From: a virus
Reading direction: 5' to 3' (one strand)
DNA length: 23,376 nt
Virus record (IMG/VR): IMGVR_UViG_3300043772_001133
Location: 1-23,376 of that record
The stretch's first letter is position 1. Each line of letters opens with the position of its first letter. Positions 1 to 8,114 of this stretch are shown here, one piece after another. The notes below the pieces were generated by a model. It ran no database searches. It was not told the DNA's origin and was given only the letters and a program-made list of their open reading frames with translations. A program made the position numbers and the translations under genes.

Positions 1-2
1 TC

Positions 3-1325
3 TCGCGCGAATGGTATCGGTTTTTCTTAAATCTGTTTAATCTGACTGGCGGCGGCAGTAATGTAACGTCGCTAACTGATTTGCAACTTGGGCCGCCCAC
101 GCCGCAACAGGAAGACTTGGTTGACATTATTATTGATGTCGAGGCGACTAAAATTCAGCCGACTGAAGAATCGGCTAATGAGCAGATTGCTGAACTTGCC
201 AAGCAAGTTGAAGGGTTGTTAACTGCGTCTGTTCCGCCGGTTAATTTTTTAACCAGTGGGTCTTCTATTTTATACGGCGACAATTTGGGCGGTTTTAGCA
301 ACGTCACAATTGGGTCGGGCGTATCGTTTAGTGGAGGTACGTTAAGCGCCACTGGTAGCGGCGGTACAGTAACTGCGGTAACTGGCGTAGCGCCCATTAC
401 ATCAACAGGTGGCACTACTCCGGCTATTGGCGTTACCGCCTCTGCGCTGACCAAAGTTGACGATACTAACGTTACGCTGACTTTAGGTGGAACACCAGCT
501 ACATCTTTGCTTGCCGCCACTAGCTTGACATTGGGTTGGACGGGCGAATTGGCCGCTACGCGCGGCGGCACAGGGTTTGGCTCCTATGCAGTAGGCGATA
601 TTTTGTACGCCAACACAACTACTACACTGGCAAAATTGCCCGATGTCGCAACTGGTAATGCGTTGATTTCTGGCGGTGTAGGTGTGGCTCCTGCATGGGG
701 TAAGATTGGGCTAACTACGCACGTATCGGGAACTTTGCCGGTAGGCAACGGTGGCACAGGAACGGCTACGGCATTTACTGCCGGATCAGTTGTGTTTGCT
801 GGCGCGTCGGGCGTTTACAGCCAAGACAACGCAAATTTCTTTTGGGATGCGGCAAACGTTCGTTTAGGTATTGATACGGCATCACCTGCTTGCGCGCTTG
901 ATGTTGCTGGCGGCATTCAAACAAGCCGCACTAGTGTTACATCGCCCGCTACAACAGACGGAAATATTTTTAGCGGGACGTATGTGCCGACACAGGTAAG
1001 CACAAACACAAACGTGGATGCTGTGACGTTTAGTACTTCCCACTATATGCGAGTTGGCAACACAGTTACGGTAGGCGGACAAATTAGTATTGACGCAACA
1101 ACTGCAGCAACAGATACAATCGTAAAGATGTCATTCCCCATCGCAAGTGCTATTTCATCCAACAGACAATGCGGAGGAACAGGGTCTTCTTTGACAACAC
1201 CTTACGCTGCAAATAATATGTCAATTTTTGCAAACACAGCAGACGATTGCGTAGAAATTCGCCTTCGTCCAAGTCTTAACACTAATTTAGCTTACGCCTT
1301 TTCATTTACGTATTTGGTGATTTAA
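3..1325 (+). CDS. Tail-fibre-like virion protein, 5'-truncated by window edge
   Basis: The reading frame is open back to base 3, so the gene starts outside the window; the TTG at 81 is internal and not a real start. The upstream residues read SREWYRFFLNLFN and then a Gly/Ser linker. The body is low-complexity, rich in Gly, Thr, Ala and Val, with repeated GGTG blocks (for example TRGGTG and GNGGTG) and a segment RLGIDTASPACALDVAG, which resembles the repeat style of phage tail fibres. The last roughly 120 residues are less repetitive and could be a receptor-binding or trimerisation tip. Such proteins normally form trimeric beta-rich fibres that recognise the host surface. The stop overlaps the next ATG by one base (TAATG). 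The fibre role is inferred from composition and repeats, not from a recognised catalytic motif. Confidence 0.7.
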   Translation, partial: SREWYRFFLNLFNLTGGGSNVTSLTDLQLGPPTPQQEDLVDIIIDVEATKIQPTEESANEQIAELAKQVEGLLTASVPPVNFLTSGSSILYGDNLGGFSNVTIGSGVSFSGGTLSATGSGGTVTAVTGVAPITSTGGTTPAIGVTASALTKVDDTNVTLTLGGTPATSLLAATSLTLGWTGELAATRGGTGFGSYAVGDILYANTTTTLAKLPDVATGNALISGGVGVAPAWGKIGLTTHVSGTLPVGNGGTGTATAFTAGSVVFAGASGVYSQDNANFFWDAANVRLGIDTASPACALDVAGGIQTSRTSVTSPATTDGNIFSGTYVPTQVSTNTNVDAVTFSTSHYMRVGNTVTVGGQISIDATTAATDTIVKMSFPIASAISSNRQCGGTGSSLTTPYAANNMSIFANTADDCVEIRLRPSLNTNLAYAFSFTYLVI

Positions 1326-1477
1326 TGGTTGACTCATACACACTTAACTGGGCAGAACAAAAGCTAATTGTCACTTTTGAGGATGGCACGACCAAGGAAT
1401 ACACACAAGCTACTAAAGATCAGTACCTTGCTAATCATCCTGATCGCGTTGAAGACATCATTGCAATGAATTGGTAA
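1325..1477 (+). CDS. Small hypothetical phage protein (50 aa)
   Basis: This short gene of 50 codons begins on the last base of the tail-fibre stop codon (TAATG), an arrangement typical of translational coupling. The product starts MVDSYTLNWAEQK and ends RVEDIIAMNW; it is acidic and soluble, with no membrane segment or cysteine. The segment LIVTFEDGTTKEY looks like a beta-hairpin. I do not recognise a family. Its position between a fibre and other virion genes suggests a small virion or assembly accessory protein, but this is context only. Confidence 0.6.
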   Translation: MVDSYTLNWAEQKLIVTFEDGTTKEYTQATKDQYLANHPDRVEDIIAMNW

Positions 1478-1510
1478 TGTAAAAGTAGGGAATTAAGCAA
1501 AGGAAAAATT

Positions 1511-1846
1511 ATGACCGTTACCGTTAAAGTATTAATTCCTGCTAAGACGGCAGAAAATAGCCAGACCACGCAGTACACGGCGACCGGCGTGACGACCATC
1601 ATCGACAAATTTACAGCGACCAACTACAGCGCCAGCGCGGCTACCATTAGTATTAACTTGGTAACAGGTGCTGATACGGCAGGTAACCAAAACTTGATTA
1701 CCAAAACGAAAACATTGCAGCCGTCCGAAGTCTACACGTTTCCAGAAATTGTAGGCCAGGTCTTGGCACCCAGCGGTTTTATCTCTACTATCGCGGGGAC
1801 TGCAAGTGCTATTAATATTCGGGCATCTGGCCGCGAAGTGACGTAA
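1511..1846 (+). CDS. Hypothetical virion-associated protein (111 aa)
   Basis: The ATG is preceded by AGGA at 1501-1504 with six bases of spacing, which supports this start. The 111-residue product is rich in Thr, Ala, Ser and Ile and has alternating hydrophobic patterns (TVTVKVLIPAK, ATISINLVTG, FISTIAGTASAINIRASG), so it is probably all-beta. There is no signal peptide, membrane helix or cysteine. It lies in the late rightward run after the fibre gene and three bases before the next gene. I do not recognise a named family; a small head or tail decoration or fibre-associated protein would fit. The assignment as a gene is well supported by start signal, spacing and composition, while its function is unknown. 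Confidence 0.65.
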   Translation: MTVTVKVLIPAKTAENSQTTQYTATGVTTIIDKFTATNYSASAATISINLVTGADTAGNQNLITKTKTLQPSEVYTFPEIVGQVLAPSGFISTIAGTASAINIRASGREVT

Positions 1847-1849
1847 AGT

Positions 1850-2371
1850 ATGGGCGCGATTGAACTTTTTGACGCGGATGGCACTGCGGTAGTTACCGCA
1901 GAAGTCATGCGTGAAAAAGTTGTTGCGTTGCAAGATGTGCTGTTAGAAATGCCGCAGGCCGGTATTGTGACCACGCACACATTTTTGCCCGGCGTGTACG
2001 AACGTAAAATTACCGTGCCGCCTTGGACAGTATTGACCGGGGCCGCGCATAAAACAGGTTATCGCGTGCGGCTGGAAAAAGGCACGATTGCGGTAAACCG
2101 TGAGACAGAAGTAGTTGTGCTAACAGCGCCAGTTGAGTTTGATGCAAAAGCAGGTGAACAACGCGCGGGGCGTGTGTTTGACGATGAAGTTGTTTGGGTA
2201 GATATCTATGACAATCCAGATGACTGCCAAGACTTAGATGTACTTGAAGACCGTCTGTATGTAGTGCCAGACTGTGGGCTAGGTGACGCCCGTAAACGGC
2301 TGGCGCTTAAAAATGAAACTGAAAGTGTGAAGGAATTGTCATGGCCGGATGGACAGCAGGCGCAATCATAG
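1850..2371 (+). CDS. Hypothetical phage protein, possibly cupin-like (173 aa)
   Basis: The gene starts three bases after the previous stop and its last 31 bases overlap the next gene in another frame. The 173-residue product has a beta-rich middle: TFLPGVYERKITVPPWTVLTG, then RVRLEKGTIAVNRETEVVVLTAPVEF. The pattern of short strands separated by Gly and Pro turns resembles a double-stranded beta-helix (cupin-like) fold, but I see no clear His/Glu metal-binding set. The C-terminal third is acidic (VFDDEVVWVDIYDNPDDCQDLDVLEDRLY). It belongs to the late virion gene run. The fold suggestion is inference; no function can be given. Confidence 0.65.
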   Translation: MGAIELFDADGTAVVTAEVMREKVVALQDVLLEMPQAGIVTTHTFLPGVYERKITVPPWTVLTGAAHKTGYRVRLEKGTIAVNRETEVVVLTAPVEFDAKAGEQRAGRVFDDEVVWVDIYDNPDDCQDLDVLEDRLYVVPDCGLGDARKRLALKNETESVKELSWPDGQQAQS

Positions 2372-3045
2372 GTGGCGCCGTAATTGGCGCGGGGGCTTCT
2401 AAAAGCGCAGCTAGATCGCAAGAACGCGCAGCAGACCGTTCAACGGCCGCGCAAGAGCGCATGTTTGAGAAACAGGTTGAACTGCAAGAGCCGTTTCGCA
2501 AAGTCGGCGTCAACGCGCTGCCTGAGTTAGTAGAGGCGTCCAAATACACGCCCTTCACTATGCAGCAGTTTGAAGCAGATCCTGGCTACGCGTTCCGGCT
2601 GCAAGAAGGTCTGAAGGCCCTTGATCGCACGGCAGCCGCCAGAGGCGGTTTGTTGTCAGGCGCTACGCTAAAAGGTGCGCAACGCTATGGTCAAGAGCTT
2701 GGATCGCAAGAGTTCACTAATGCGTTTAACCGCTACCAAATGGAACGTCAAGCGCGTTTGAACCCACTGCAATCGTTGGCCGGCATGGCTCAAACATCCG
2801 CCAATACGTTGACTGGCGCGGCAGGCCAGCTAGGACAAAACATCGGCGCCAACATTATTGGTGCTGGTAATGCCCGCGCGTCCTCTTATATAGGTGGGGC
2901 AAACGCGGTGTCTAATGCTTTGAGCCAAGGGTTGAACTACTACCAGAATCAACAGCTGATGAATCGTATGTTTCCGCAACAAGGTGGCAGTACGATGGGC
3001 CCCGCGTATCCAGCGGGTATATACAACCCTACTGATTTGGCGTAA
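2341..3045 (+). CDS. Putative DNA ejection (injection) protein, 234 aa
   Basis: The ATG at 2341 has AAGGA at 2330-2334 upstream and overlaps the previous gene by 31 bases. The N-terminus (MAGWTAGAIIGGAVIGAGAS) is a Gly/Ala-rich helix able to insert into a membrane, followed by a charged coiled-coil segment to about residue 50. The middle carries a pattern seen repeatedly in phage ejection proteins: GYAFRLQEGLKALDRTAAA, then RGGLLSGATLKGAQRYGQE. The C-terminal part is rich in Gly, Asn and Gln. Proteins with this pattern are annotated as DNA transfer or internal virion proteins, released into the host envelope ahead of the DNA. The two long downstream genes are similar candidates, giving a three-gene ejection block before the lysis genes. 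Confidence 0.7.
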   Translation: MAGWTAGAIIGGAVIGAGASKSAARSQERAADRSTAAQERMFEKQVELQEPFRKVGVNALPELVEASKYTPFTMQQFEADPGYAFRLQEGLKALDRTAAARGGLLSGATLKGAQRYGQELGSQEFTNAFNRYQMERQARLNPLQSLAGMAQTSANTLTGAAGQLGQNIGANIIGAGNARASSYIGGANAVSNALSQGLNYYQNQQLMNRMFPQQGGSTMGPAYPAGIYNPTDLA

Positions 3046-3051
3046 ACGACT

Positions 3052-4380
3052 ATGGCACAAATCGATCCGTCTATCGCGATGGGTTTTCGGCCGGTTCAAA
3101 TTGAATCGCCGGTAAACCAAATGGCTGCTATTGCGCAACTGCGCAGCGCGCAAGAAGCGTCGCAGATGAACGCGCTGAAGATGCAGGAATATCAGCAACA
3201 ACAGCGAGATAAAAACGCTTTAGCGCGCATCATGGGCGAAAAAGGCTTAGAGTTTGGTTCAGATGAATTTATGAACCGCGTGTTGGCTGAAGCACCAAGC
3301 CAGTACGAAGGCGTTGCTACTCGCGCAGCTCAGCGTGCGGAAATAGGCGAAAAAGTAGAAGAGCGCAAGTTTAAAAATTTTGAGCGCAAGTTTGCTTTGT
3401 TTAAATCGATCGTACCTAACATTAATTCTGAAGGCGGCGTCTACCAGTACATTCAAGCCGCGTACAACGACCCTGACTTAAAACCTGTTCTTGAAAAAAT
3501 TCAGCCGCTTGAGGCTGCATTGGAAAGTAATGTAAGTGCGTTTTACAACAACCCAGAAGAATGGCGGATGCGTTCAAGCGGCGTGCCGGCGGAAAAGATG
3601 GCTGAGTTAGCGTTGCAAAAAGAACGCGCCCGACGTGAAGAAGCGCGGCTCGATTTGGAAGGCCAGCGAGTGGAAGAAACTCAGCGGCACCAGAAAGCAA
3701 TGGAAAGTATTTCTGGCACAACTGCTGAGCGTCAACAGAAACAATTGGAAGAAACGCAGCGCCATAACCGCGCGATGGAAGCGTTGTCGGCTCGCCGCGA
3801 GTCTACAGACAGAAACAAAGTCGCGAATACCGTGACCGATGACCAAGGCAACGTCACATTCTACAATGCCTACGGCGAAAAACTGCGCACGGAACCTAAC
3901 GCTGGCAAACGTAGCCCAACGCTTATTAAGCAAGAACAAGCAGAGCAAAATCTTAGCCGCGATATTGCCCGCACCACTAAAGAATTGGCGGAAATTACTA
4001 AAGATGGCGGCTTGATTGACCAATCAACCGGTAGTGGTGCCGGACGTCTTGCTGATATTGGCGCTCGATTTGTTGGGCGGGCTACAGAAGGCGATATTGC
4101 AATTACTAAGCTAAAGCCGATTGCTGACATGGTGCTGAAGATGGTGCCGCGCTTTGAGGGCCCGCAATCTGATAAAGACACACAGTCTTATAAAGAAGCT
4201 GCGGGTCAGTTGTCAGACCCTTCATTGCCAACTACGCTTCGAAAAGAAGCGGGCAAAACTATTCTTCGCTTAATGAGAGAGCGTAAAGATCAATTTGCTG
4301 GCGAAGGCATGGACACAAGCCCTAACCAACGCCGCGCGGCGCCGCCTCCACCGTCAGGTTTTGTAACGGATAAAAAATAA
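3052..4380 (+). CDS. Putative internal virion/ejection protein with coiled coil, 442 aa
   Basis: This 442-residue protein follows six bases after the previous stop; no strong ribosome site is visible. Residues about 180-260 form a long charged coiled coil in which a unit is repeated: EETQRHQKAMESIS and, further on, EETQRHNRAMEALS. The region after residue 300 is helical (RDIARTTKELAEITKDGG) and the end is a Pro-rich tail (RAAPPPPSGF). There is no catalytic motif and no membrane helix. Long helical proteins between a small ejection protein and the lysis cassette are typical of the ejection-protein set in short-tailed phages. The stop TAA shares its last A with the ATG of the next gene. The gene is certain; the ejection role is inferred from context and helical character. 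Confidence 0.65.
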   Translation: MAQIDPSIAMGFRPVQIESPVNQMAAIAQLRSAQEASQMNALKMQEYQQQQRDKNALARIMGEKGLEFGSDEFMNRVLAEAPSQYEGVATRAAQRAEIGEKVEERKFKNFERKFALFKSIVPNINSEGGVYQYIQAAYNDPDLKPVLEKIQPLEAALESNVSAFYNNPEEWRMRSSGVPAEKMAELALQKERARREEARLDLEGQRVEETQRHQKAMESISGTTAERQQKQLEETQRHNRAMEALSARRESTDRNKVANTVTDDQGNVTFYNAYGEKLRTEPNAGKRSPTLIKQEQAEQNLSRDIARTTKELAEITKDGGLIDQSTGSGAGRLADIGARFVGRATEGDIAITKLKPIADMVLKMVPRFEGPQSDKDTQSYKEAAGQLSDPSLPTTLRKEAGKTILRLMRERKDQFAGEGMDTSPNQRRAAPPPPSGFVTDKK

Positions 4381-6515
4381 TGGCTCTGGAAACCGCAACC
4401 AATCCTGAAACTGGCGAGCGCGTCGCGTTTGTTAATGGACAATGGCGGCCTATCACGCAGTCGGCTACCAACAAAGAAGGCGTCAAAGCCTACCTTGTTG
4501 ACGACAACTGGGTGTCTGATATCCCGCTGCCTGCCGCCCCAGAAGAAACGTCGGCAGCGCCCAGCGAAGTGCCCGGCCCTCGCGTGCAGCCGCCTGCATG
4601 GGCTAAAGATTACCCCGGCCTATATCAAGGCGCGCGTACTGCTCGAGAGGCGCTCGGCCCAACCGTAGAAGCGTTAGGCGCTGTGGGCGGTGCGGTAGCG
4701 GGTGCGCCTGCTGGTCCTGCTGGGGCTGTGGTGGGTTCGGCAACTGGTTACGGTGCAGCTACCGGCTTGCTGCGTCAGGCCGATATCGCGTTAGGCAACA
4801 TCCCTGATATGACGCCAGCAGAAGGAATTACCGCTGGCACACGTGATTTGCTGGTCGGCGCTATCTATGAAGCGGGCGGTCGCGTGGCGGCGCCCTACAT
4901 CGACAAAGCTCTGCAGATGGGCGGACGCGGTATGGGTTGGCTGTACGACACCCTGTCCGGCCAGATCGGCTCACAAAAAGCGGCCAGAATTCTGCGCGAC
5001 TCATTAGGTGTAGACATAGGGGCGGCACGCGCGTTAGCTCGCAGCTCACCGACGGACGTGACCGCTGCTCAGTCAATCGCTGGCTTGACGTCGCCTACTA
5101 CGCAGGCACTGCTTGAGCAGGCTGCTAAGCGTGACCCTCGCTACTTGTTGACGACCGCTGAAGCGCAGGAAGCTGCGCGGCTAAACCAGCTTGCTGAGCT
5201 GGCTGGCGCCGAGACACAAACAGGTGCCAGAGGCGTACAGAAAGAAGCCAAGAAAGAACTGCGCAACCGACTAATTCCGCAGCTTGAAGTCGAAATGGCG
5301 GCAGCCAACACCGCTGGTCAACTAAAGCCTGCTTTGGAAGCACAAGCCGAACGCATGGGCACGGTGGCGGCGGAAAAGGTCGGCGACGTACGCCGCATGG
5401 CGCCTGCTGCCGAACGACTGGCTAAAGCCGGTAGTGAAAGAGGCGCGATCGAGCGCGGTATGCCTGTGCCGGGCCGCTATACTTATGAAGGTGAGTTAGC
5501 TAAGCGAGCCGACGATGTGGCCACACAAGCTGCTGAAGGTTCGCTGGTGTTTGGTGAAGCGTCACGCTTTGCGACCGCTGCCGCTAATAGCTTGGAAGCC
5601 CACGGTCTAAAGCCATTGAAGGGCGACGCTATCACAGCCAACATCGAGAAAACGCTCGCTGACCCTCAGATCGCACCTGGTAACCGTGACTTGCAACGCG
5701 TCTTGCGTCGGGTAGCCGCAGACATCCAGCAGTGGACTAACGTGGGCGGTGTAATTGACGCATGGGCGTTGGACACCATCCGTAAGAATTCCGTCAACGC
5801 GGTTGCCAAGCAGTTGCATCCGAACGACCCTAACGCGCAGAAAGAGCTTGCCGCGATGGCGTTGGACAAGGTTCGCCCTGCGATCGTTAAAGCGATTGAA
5901 GACGCAGGTGGCACCGGCTACGGCGCGTACCTTGATGCGTACGCATCGGGGCTAAAGGCTGTCAGCGAGAAGAAGATGTCGGCCAAGGCGCTGCAGATGT
6001 ACCAGACCGACCCGAAAGCGTTTGTCAAACTGGTCGAAGGCAACAGCCCGAAAGAAGTCGAGAAGGTCTTTGGCTCGGGCAGCTACGACATTGCCAAAGA
6101 GATAAGCGACAAGGCGATGACGACCTTAAAAGGTGTTGCAGGCGAAATCAAGCGCGACATTCGCGTAGGCGAACAGGCAGCGGCTGGCCGCGACGCGTTG
6201 CGTGAGCTGCTAGAAGCCAATCAGTCAAGATTTAGGTTGCCGAATTTTGCGTTTAGCCGTACGGCCACTGCAACCAATACGGCGTTAGATGCGCTAGAGA
6301 AAAAGCTCGGCAAGAACGTCATGAACAAGTTGACGGAAGCGTCCAAGTCTGGCCAAGATATGGCTAGGCTGTTAGATACGCTGCCGGCTGTGGAGCGCAG
6401 CACGGTCTTGCGTGCGCTGAACAATCCGCAAGAATGGGCCGTGATACCTAAAGAAGCTAGAGGTGCTACGGTAAATCTTTTAGCGCCAGAAAACCGAAAC
6501 GAATTAAGGAGATGA
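4380..6515 (+). CDS. Large putative virion/ejection protein, 711 aa
   Basis: This is the longest late gene complete in the window, coupled to the previous one by TAATG. The N-terminus (ATNPETGERVAFVNGQW) looks like a small beta domain, followed by an acidic Pro/Ala linker. Residues about 90-135 are a Gly/Ala-rich hydrophobic stretch (VGGAVAGAPAGPAGAVVG) that resembles a glycine-zipper membrane segment. The remaining roughly 550 residues are mostly Ala-rich helix. I found no convincing lysozyme or transglycosylase motif, so a peptidoglycan-cutting activity is not claimed. Together with the two upstream genes it fits a set of three ejection proteins that line the capsid interior and enter the cell envelope during infection. 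Function is inferred from position and composition. Confidence 0.65.
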   Translation: MALETATNPETGERVAFVNGQWRPITQSATNKEGVKAYLVDDNWVSDIPLPAAPEETSAAPSEVPGPRVQPPAWAKDYPGLYQGARTAREALGPTVEALGAVGGAVAGAPAGPAGAVVGSATGYGAATGLLRQADIALGNIPDMTPAEGITAGTRDLLVGAIYEAGGRVAAPYIDKALQMGGRGMGWLYDTLSGQIGSQKAARILRDSLGVDIGAARALARSSPTDVTAAQSIAGLTSPTTQALLEQAAKRDPRYLLTTAEAQEAARLNQLAELAGAETQTGARGVQKEAKKELRNRLIPQLEVEMAAANTAGQLKPALEAQAERMGTVAAEKVGDVRRMAPAAERLAKAGSERGAIERGMPVPGRYTYEGELAKRADDVATQAAEGSLVFGEASRFATAAANSLEAHGLKPLKGDAITANIEKTLADPQIAPGNRDLQRVLRRVAADIQQWTNVGGVIDAWALDTIRKNSVNAVAKQLHPNDPNAQKELAAMALDKVRPAIVKAIEDAGGTGYGAYLDAYASGLKAVSEKKMSAKALQMYQTDPKAFVKLVEGNSPKEVEKVFGSGSYDIAKEISDKAMTTLKGVAGEIKRDIRVGEQAAAGRDALRELLEANQSRFRLPNFAFSRTATATNTALDALEKKLGKNVMNKLTEASKSGQDMARLLDTLPAVERSTVLRALNNPQEWAVIPKEARGATVNLLAPENRNELRR

Positions 6516-6518
6516 TTA

Positions 6519-6740
6519 GTGGACTCGCAAGTGCTTTTCAATATCGCAGTTGCGATTGCCGGATTTTTTGGCGGCTGGATATTGAACAACATCCACAAGT
6601 CGATTGACCGGCTGGACGTAGACGTGCGCGCTATGCCGCACGTTTATGTCAGCCGTGAGGACTACCGCGACGACATGCGCGAAGTAAAAGAAATGCTGGG
6701 CAAGATTTTTGATCGGCTAGAGGCCAAGCAAGACAAGTGA
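6519..6740 (+). CDS. Small single-pass membrane protein (73 aa)
   Basis: The start is GTG at 6519, supported by AAGGAG at 6506-6511 with seven bases of spacing. Residues about 5-24 (VLFNIAVAIAGFFGGWILNN) form one transmembrane helix, followed by a charged helical tail (VSREDYRDDMREVKEMLGKIFDRLEAK) with heptad spacing. This is the layout of small phage membrane proteins found next to lysis genes, some of which act as holin accessories or antiholins. The three-helix holin is about 1 kb downstream, so this protein may modulate lysis or sit in the virion. I cannot choose between these roles from sequence alone. Confidence 0.65.
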   Translation: MDSQVLFNIAVAIAGFFGGWILNNIHKSIDRLDVDVRAMPHVYVSREDYRDDMREVKEMLGKIFDRLEAKQDK

Positions 6741-6741
6741 G

Positions 6742-7437
6742 GTGGATCCGCTAACCTTACTGGCGGCGGCTAATGCTGCAGTCGCCGCAGTCAAAAAAGG
6801 CTGCGAGCTGTACAAGGACATCAAGAATGCCAGCGGCGAGGTGTCCGACGTACTGAAGGATTTGCGTGCGCAGTTCGATAAGGTAACGAACGGTAATCCG
6901 ACAGTTGAGCAGAAGCAGAAGTACAACGCCGAGGTGCAGCGCGTCCAGGAGATCGCCAAGGCTGACCCGAACGACGTATACACCGAAATCGGCGAGCAGC
7001 TCGGCAAACTGATGGACAGCTACGACGCGCTAAGTAAGGCGCTGTTGGCTGAGCAGGTGGCAGGCAAGAAGGTGTACAAGGGCGAGGAGAGCATCGGTCG
7101 TCGGGCGCTGCGGCGTATCATCATCACGACACGCTTAGACGCCATGCTGACCGAGATACGCGAAACGATGGTGTACCGTAGCCCACCGGAATTATCTGGA
7201 CTGTGGGGTAAGTTCGAAGAAATGTGGCAGACGATCGTTGCCGAGCAAGAAGCGGCGCACGCAGAAGAGCTTAAACTGATTCAGATGGCGAGATGGCGAC
7301 GCAGAAGAAAAATAGCGGAACTAAGAGCCAAAGCAACTTGGATTTCAGCAGTCGTTTTCGTAGTGCTGTGGGCGGTGGGTCTGATGTGGCTAACGACAAG
7401 AAGCGCGACAATGAAGACGTCCCTTGGGGCTTACTGA
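6742..7437 (+). CDS. Helical protein with C-terminal membrane anchor (231 aa)
   Basis: The start is GTG at 6742, one base after the previous stop. The product begins MDPLTLLAAANAAVAAVKKG, an amphipathic hydrophobic helix, and continues as a long charged helical region. Near the end there is a basic patch (ARWRRRRK, residues 183-190) followed by one transmembrane helix at about residues 200-217 (WISAVVFVVLWAVGLMWL). The basic patch before the helix predicts an N-in, C-out orientation. The last 145 bases overlap the next gene in a different frame, yet both frames keep a plausible membrane helix. I recall similar proteins (MDPLTLLAAANAAVAAVKKG start) from podovirus-like environmental phages, without a known function. 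Confidence 0.65.
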   Translation: MDPLTLLAAANAAVAAVKKGCELYKDIKNASGEVSDVLKDLRAQFDKVTNGNPTVEQKQKYNAEVQRVQEIAKADPNDVYTEIGEQLGKLMDSYDALSKALLAEQVAGKKVYKGEESIGRRALRRIIITTRLDAMLTEIRETMVYRSPPELSGLWGKFEEMWQTIVAEQEAAHAEELKLIQMARWRRRRKIAELRAKATWISAVVFVVLWAVGLMWLTTRSATMKTSLGAY

Positions 7438-7598
7438 TTACCGTCATGGCGGTGCTGCTGACCTTCTTCGTCGTCATGCCCGTATTAGCGTTCATGTATT
7501 ACGACATGTACTACGCCACCCAGGCGGCGATGACCGAAGTCAAAAAGATGAAACAACTGCGGCGTGAAATACAGGAAGAACGACTTTACGGAAGGTAG
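7293..7598 (+). CDS. Small membrane protein overlapping the previous gene (101 aa)
   Basis: The ATG at 7293 lies 145 bases inside the preceding gene, in another frame. The product has a hydrophilic Ser/Gly/Lys-rich N-terminus (about residues 1-44), one transmembrane helix at about 46-69 (GLLITVMAVLLTFFVVMPVLAF) and a charged C-terminal helix (MTEVKKMKQLRREIQEERLYGR). The downstream two-thirds is outside the overlap and is clearly coding-like. The overlapped part encodes only the hydrophilic tail, so a later start is possible, but no other ATG or GTG with a good ribosome site is obvious before the helix. It lies directly before the holin gene and could be a lysis regulator. Function is unknown. 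Confidence 0.6.
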   Translation: MATQKKNSGTKSQSNLDFSSRFRSAVGGGSDVANDKKRDNEDVPWGLLITVMAVLLTFFVVMPVLAFMYYDMYYATQAAMTEVKKMKQLRREIQEERLYGR

Positions 7599-7601
7599 AC
7601 C

Positions 7602-8114
7602 ATGCTAACACTCATCTCAACCATCGGCGGCTACATCGTCGCGTTGTTCCCCCGCCTGTTCGACATCCTGCAAGACCGTGCGGACAAGAAGCACGAACTA
7701 GACATCCTGCACATGCAGATGCGTCAACAGCTCGCGTTAACCGAAAAGGGTTACTCGCCTTCGGATAAGACCGAAGAGGTGCGCGAGAACGACGAGCAGG
7801 ATCACCAGCAGTACATGGCGCAGACCGCCGCGATCTACAGCAACCAAGAGAAGATGCTCGAGTCGTCCTCCCAGTGGGTCAAGGACATGACCGCAGCCAC
7901 GCGTCCGTTCGTTACCTTCATCTTCGTGTTCGAGCTGGTGCTGATCAACTTGCTGACCATGCTCTGGATATTCGTCCACGGCGACAAGGTCACGTCGATC
8001 GGCGAGTTCATCCAGATCATGGAGATCGTCTTTGACGCCGACGAGATGGCGCTACTGGGCACCATCATCGCTATGTGGTTCGGCAGCCGTGGCAACAGCA
8101 AGGCAGGTAAATGA
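7602..8114 (+). CDS. Holin, three-transmembrane (GTA_holin_3TM-like) family
   Basis: The ATG is preceded by GGAAGG at 7590-7595. The 170-residue product has hydrophobic segments at about 4-20, 103-125 and 148-161. A charged region with Gln/Glu (residues 21-100) separates the first two, and the ATRPF motif stands at 99-103 just before the second helix. The end, IIAMWFGSRGNSKAGK, matches the FGSR-type tail of the three-helix holins first described in gene transfer agents and common in proteobacterial phages. Holins build lesions in the inner membrane at a set time and let the endolysin reach the wall. The stop overlaps the endolysin start (ATGA), the usual holin-endolysin coupling. Confidence 0.85.
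   Translation: MLTLISTIGGYIVALFPRLFDILQDRADKKHELDILHMQMRQQLALTEKGYSPSDKTEEVRENDEQDHQQYMAQTAAIYSNQEKMLESSSQWVKDMTAATRPFVTFIFVFELVLINLLTMLWIFVHGDKVTSIGEFIQIMEIVFDADEMALLGTIIAMWFGSRGNSKAGK

Noticed and set aside
155-571. Minus-strand frame of 138 codons opposite the tail-fibre gene
   Set aside because: Pro/Val-rich composition is the mirror of Gly/Thr-rich fibre codons; no start signal.
1-1325. Diversity-generating retroelement target in the fibre gene
   Set aside because: No reverse transcriptase and no template repeat are visible in the window; only the repeat-rich fibre body is seen.
3607-4023. Minus-strand frame of 138 codons opposite the 442-aa virion gene
   Set aside because: Phe/Leu-rich shadow of Lys/Glu-rich coiled-coil codons; no start signal or operon context.
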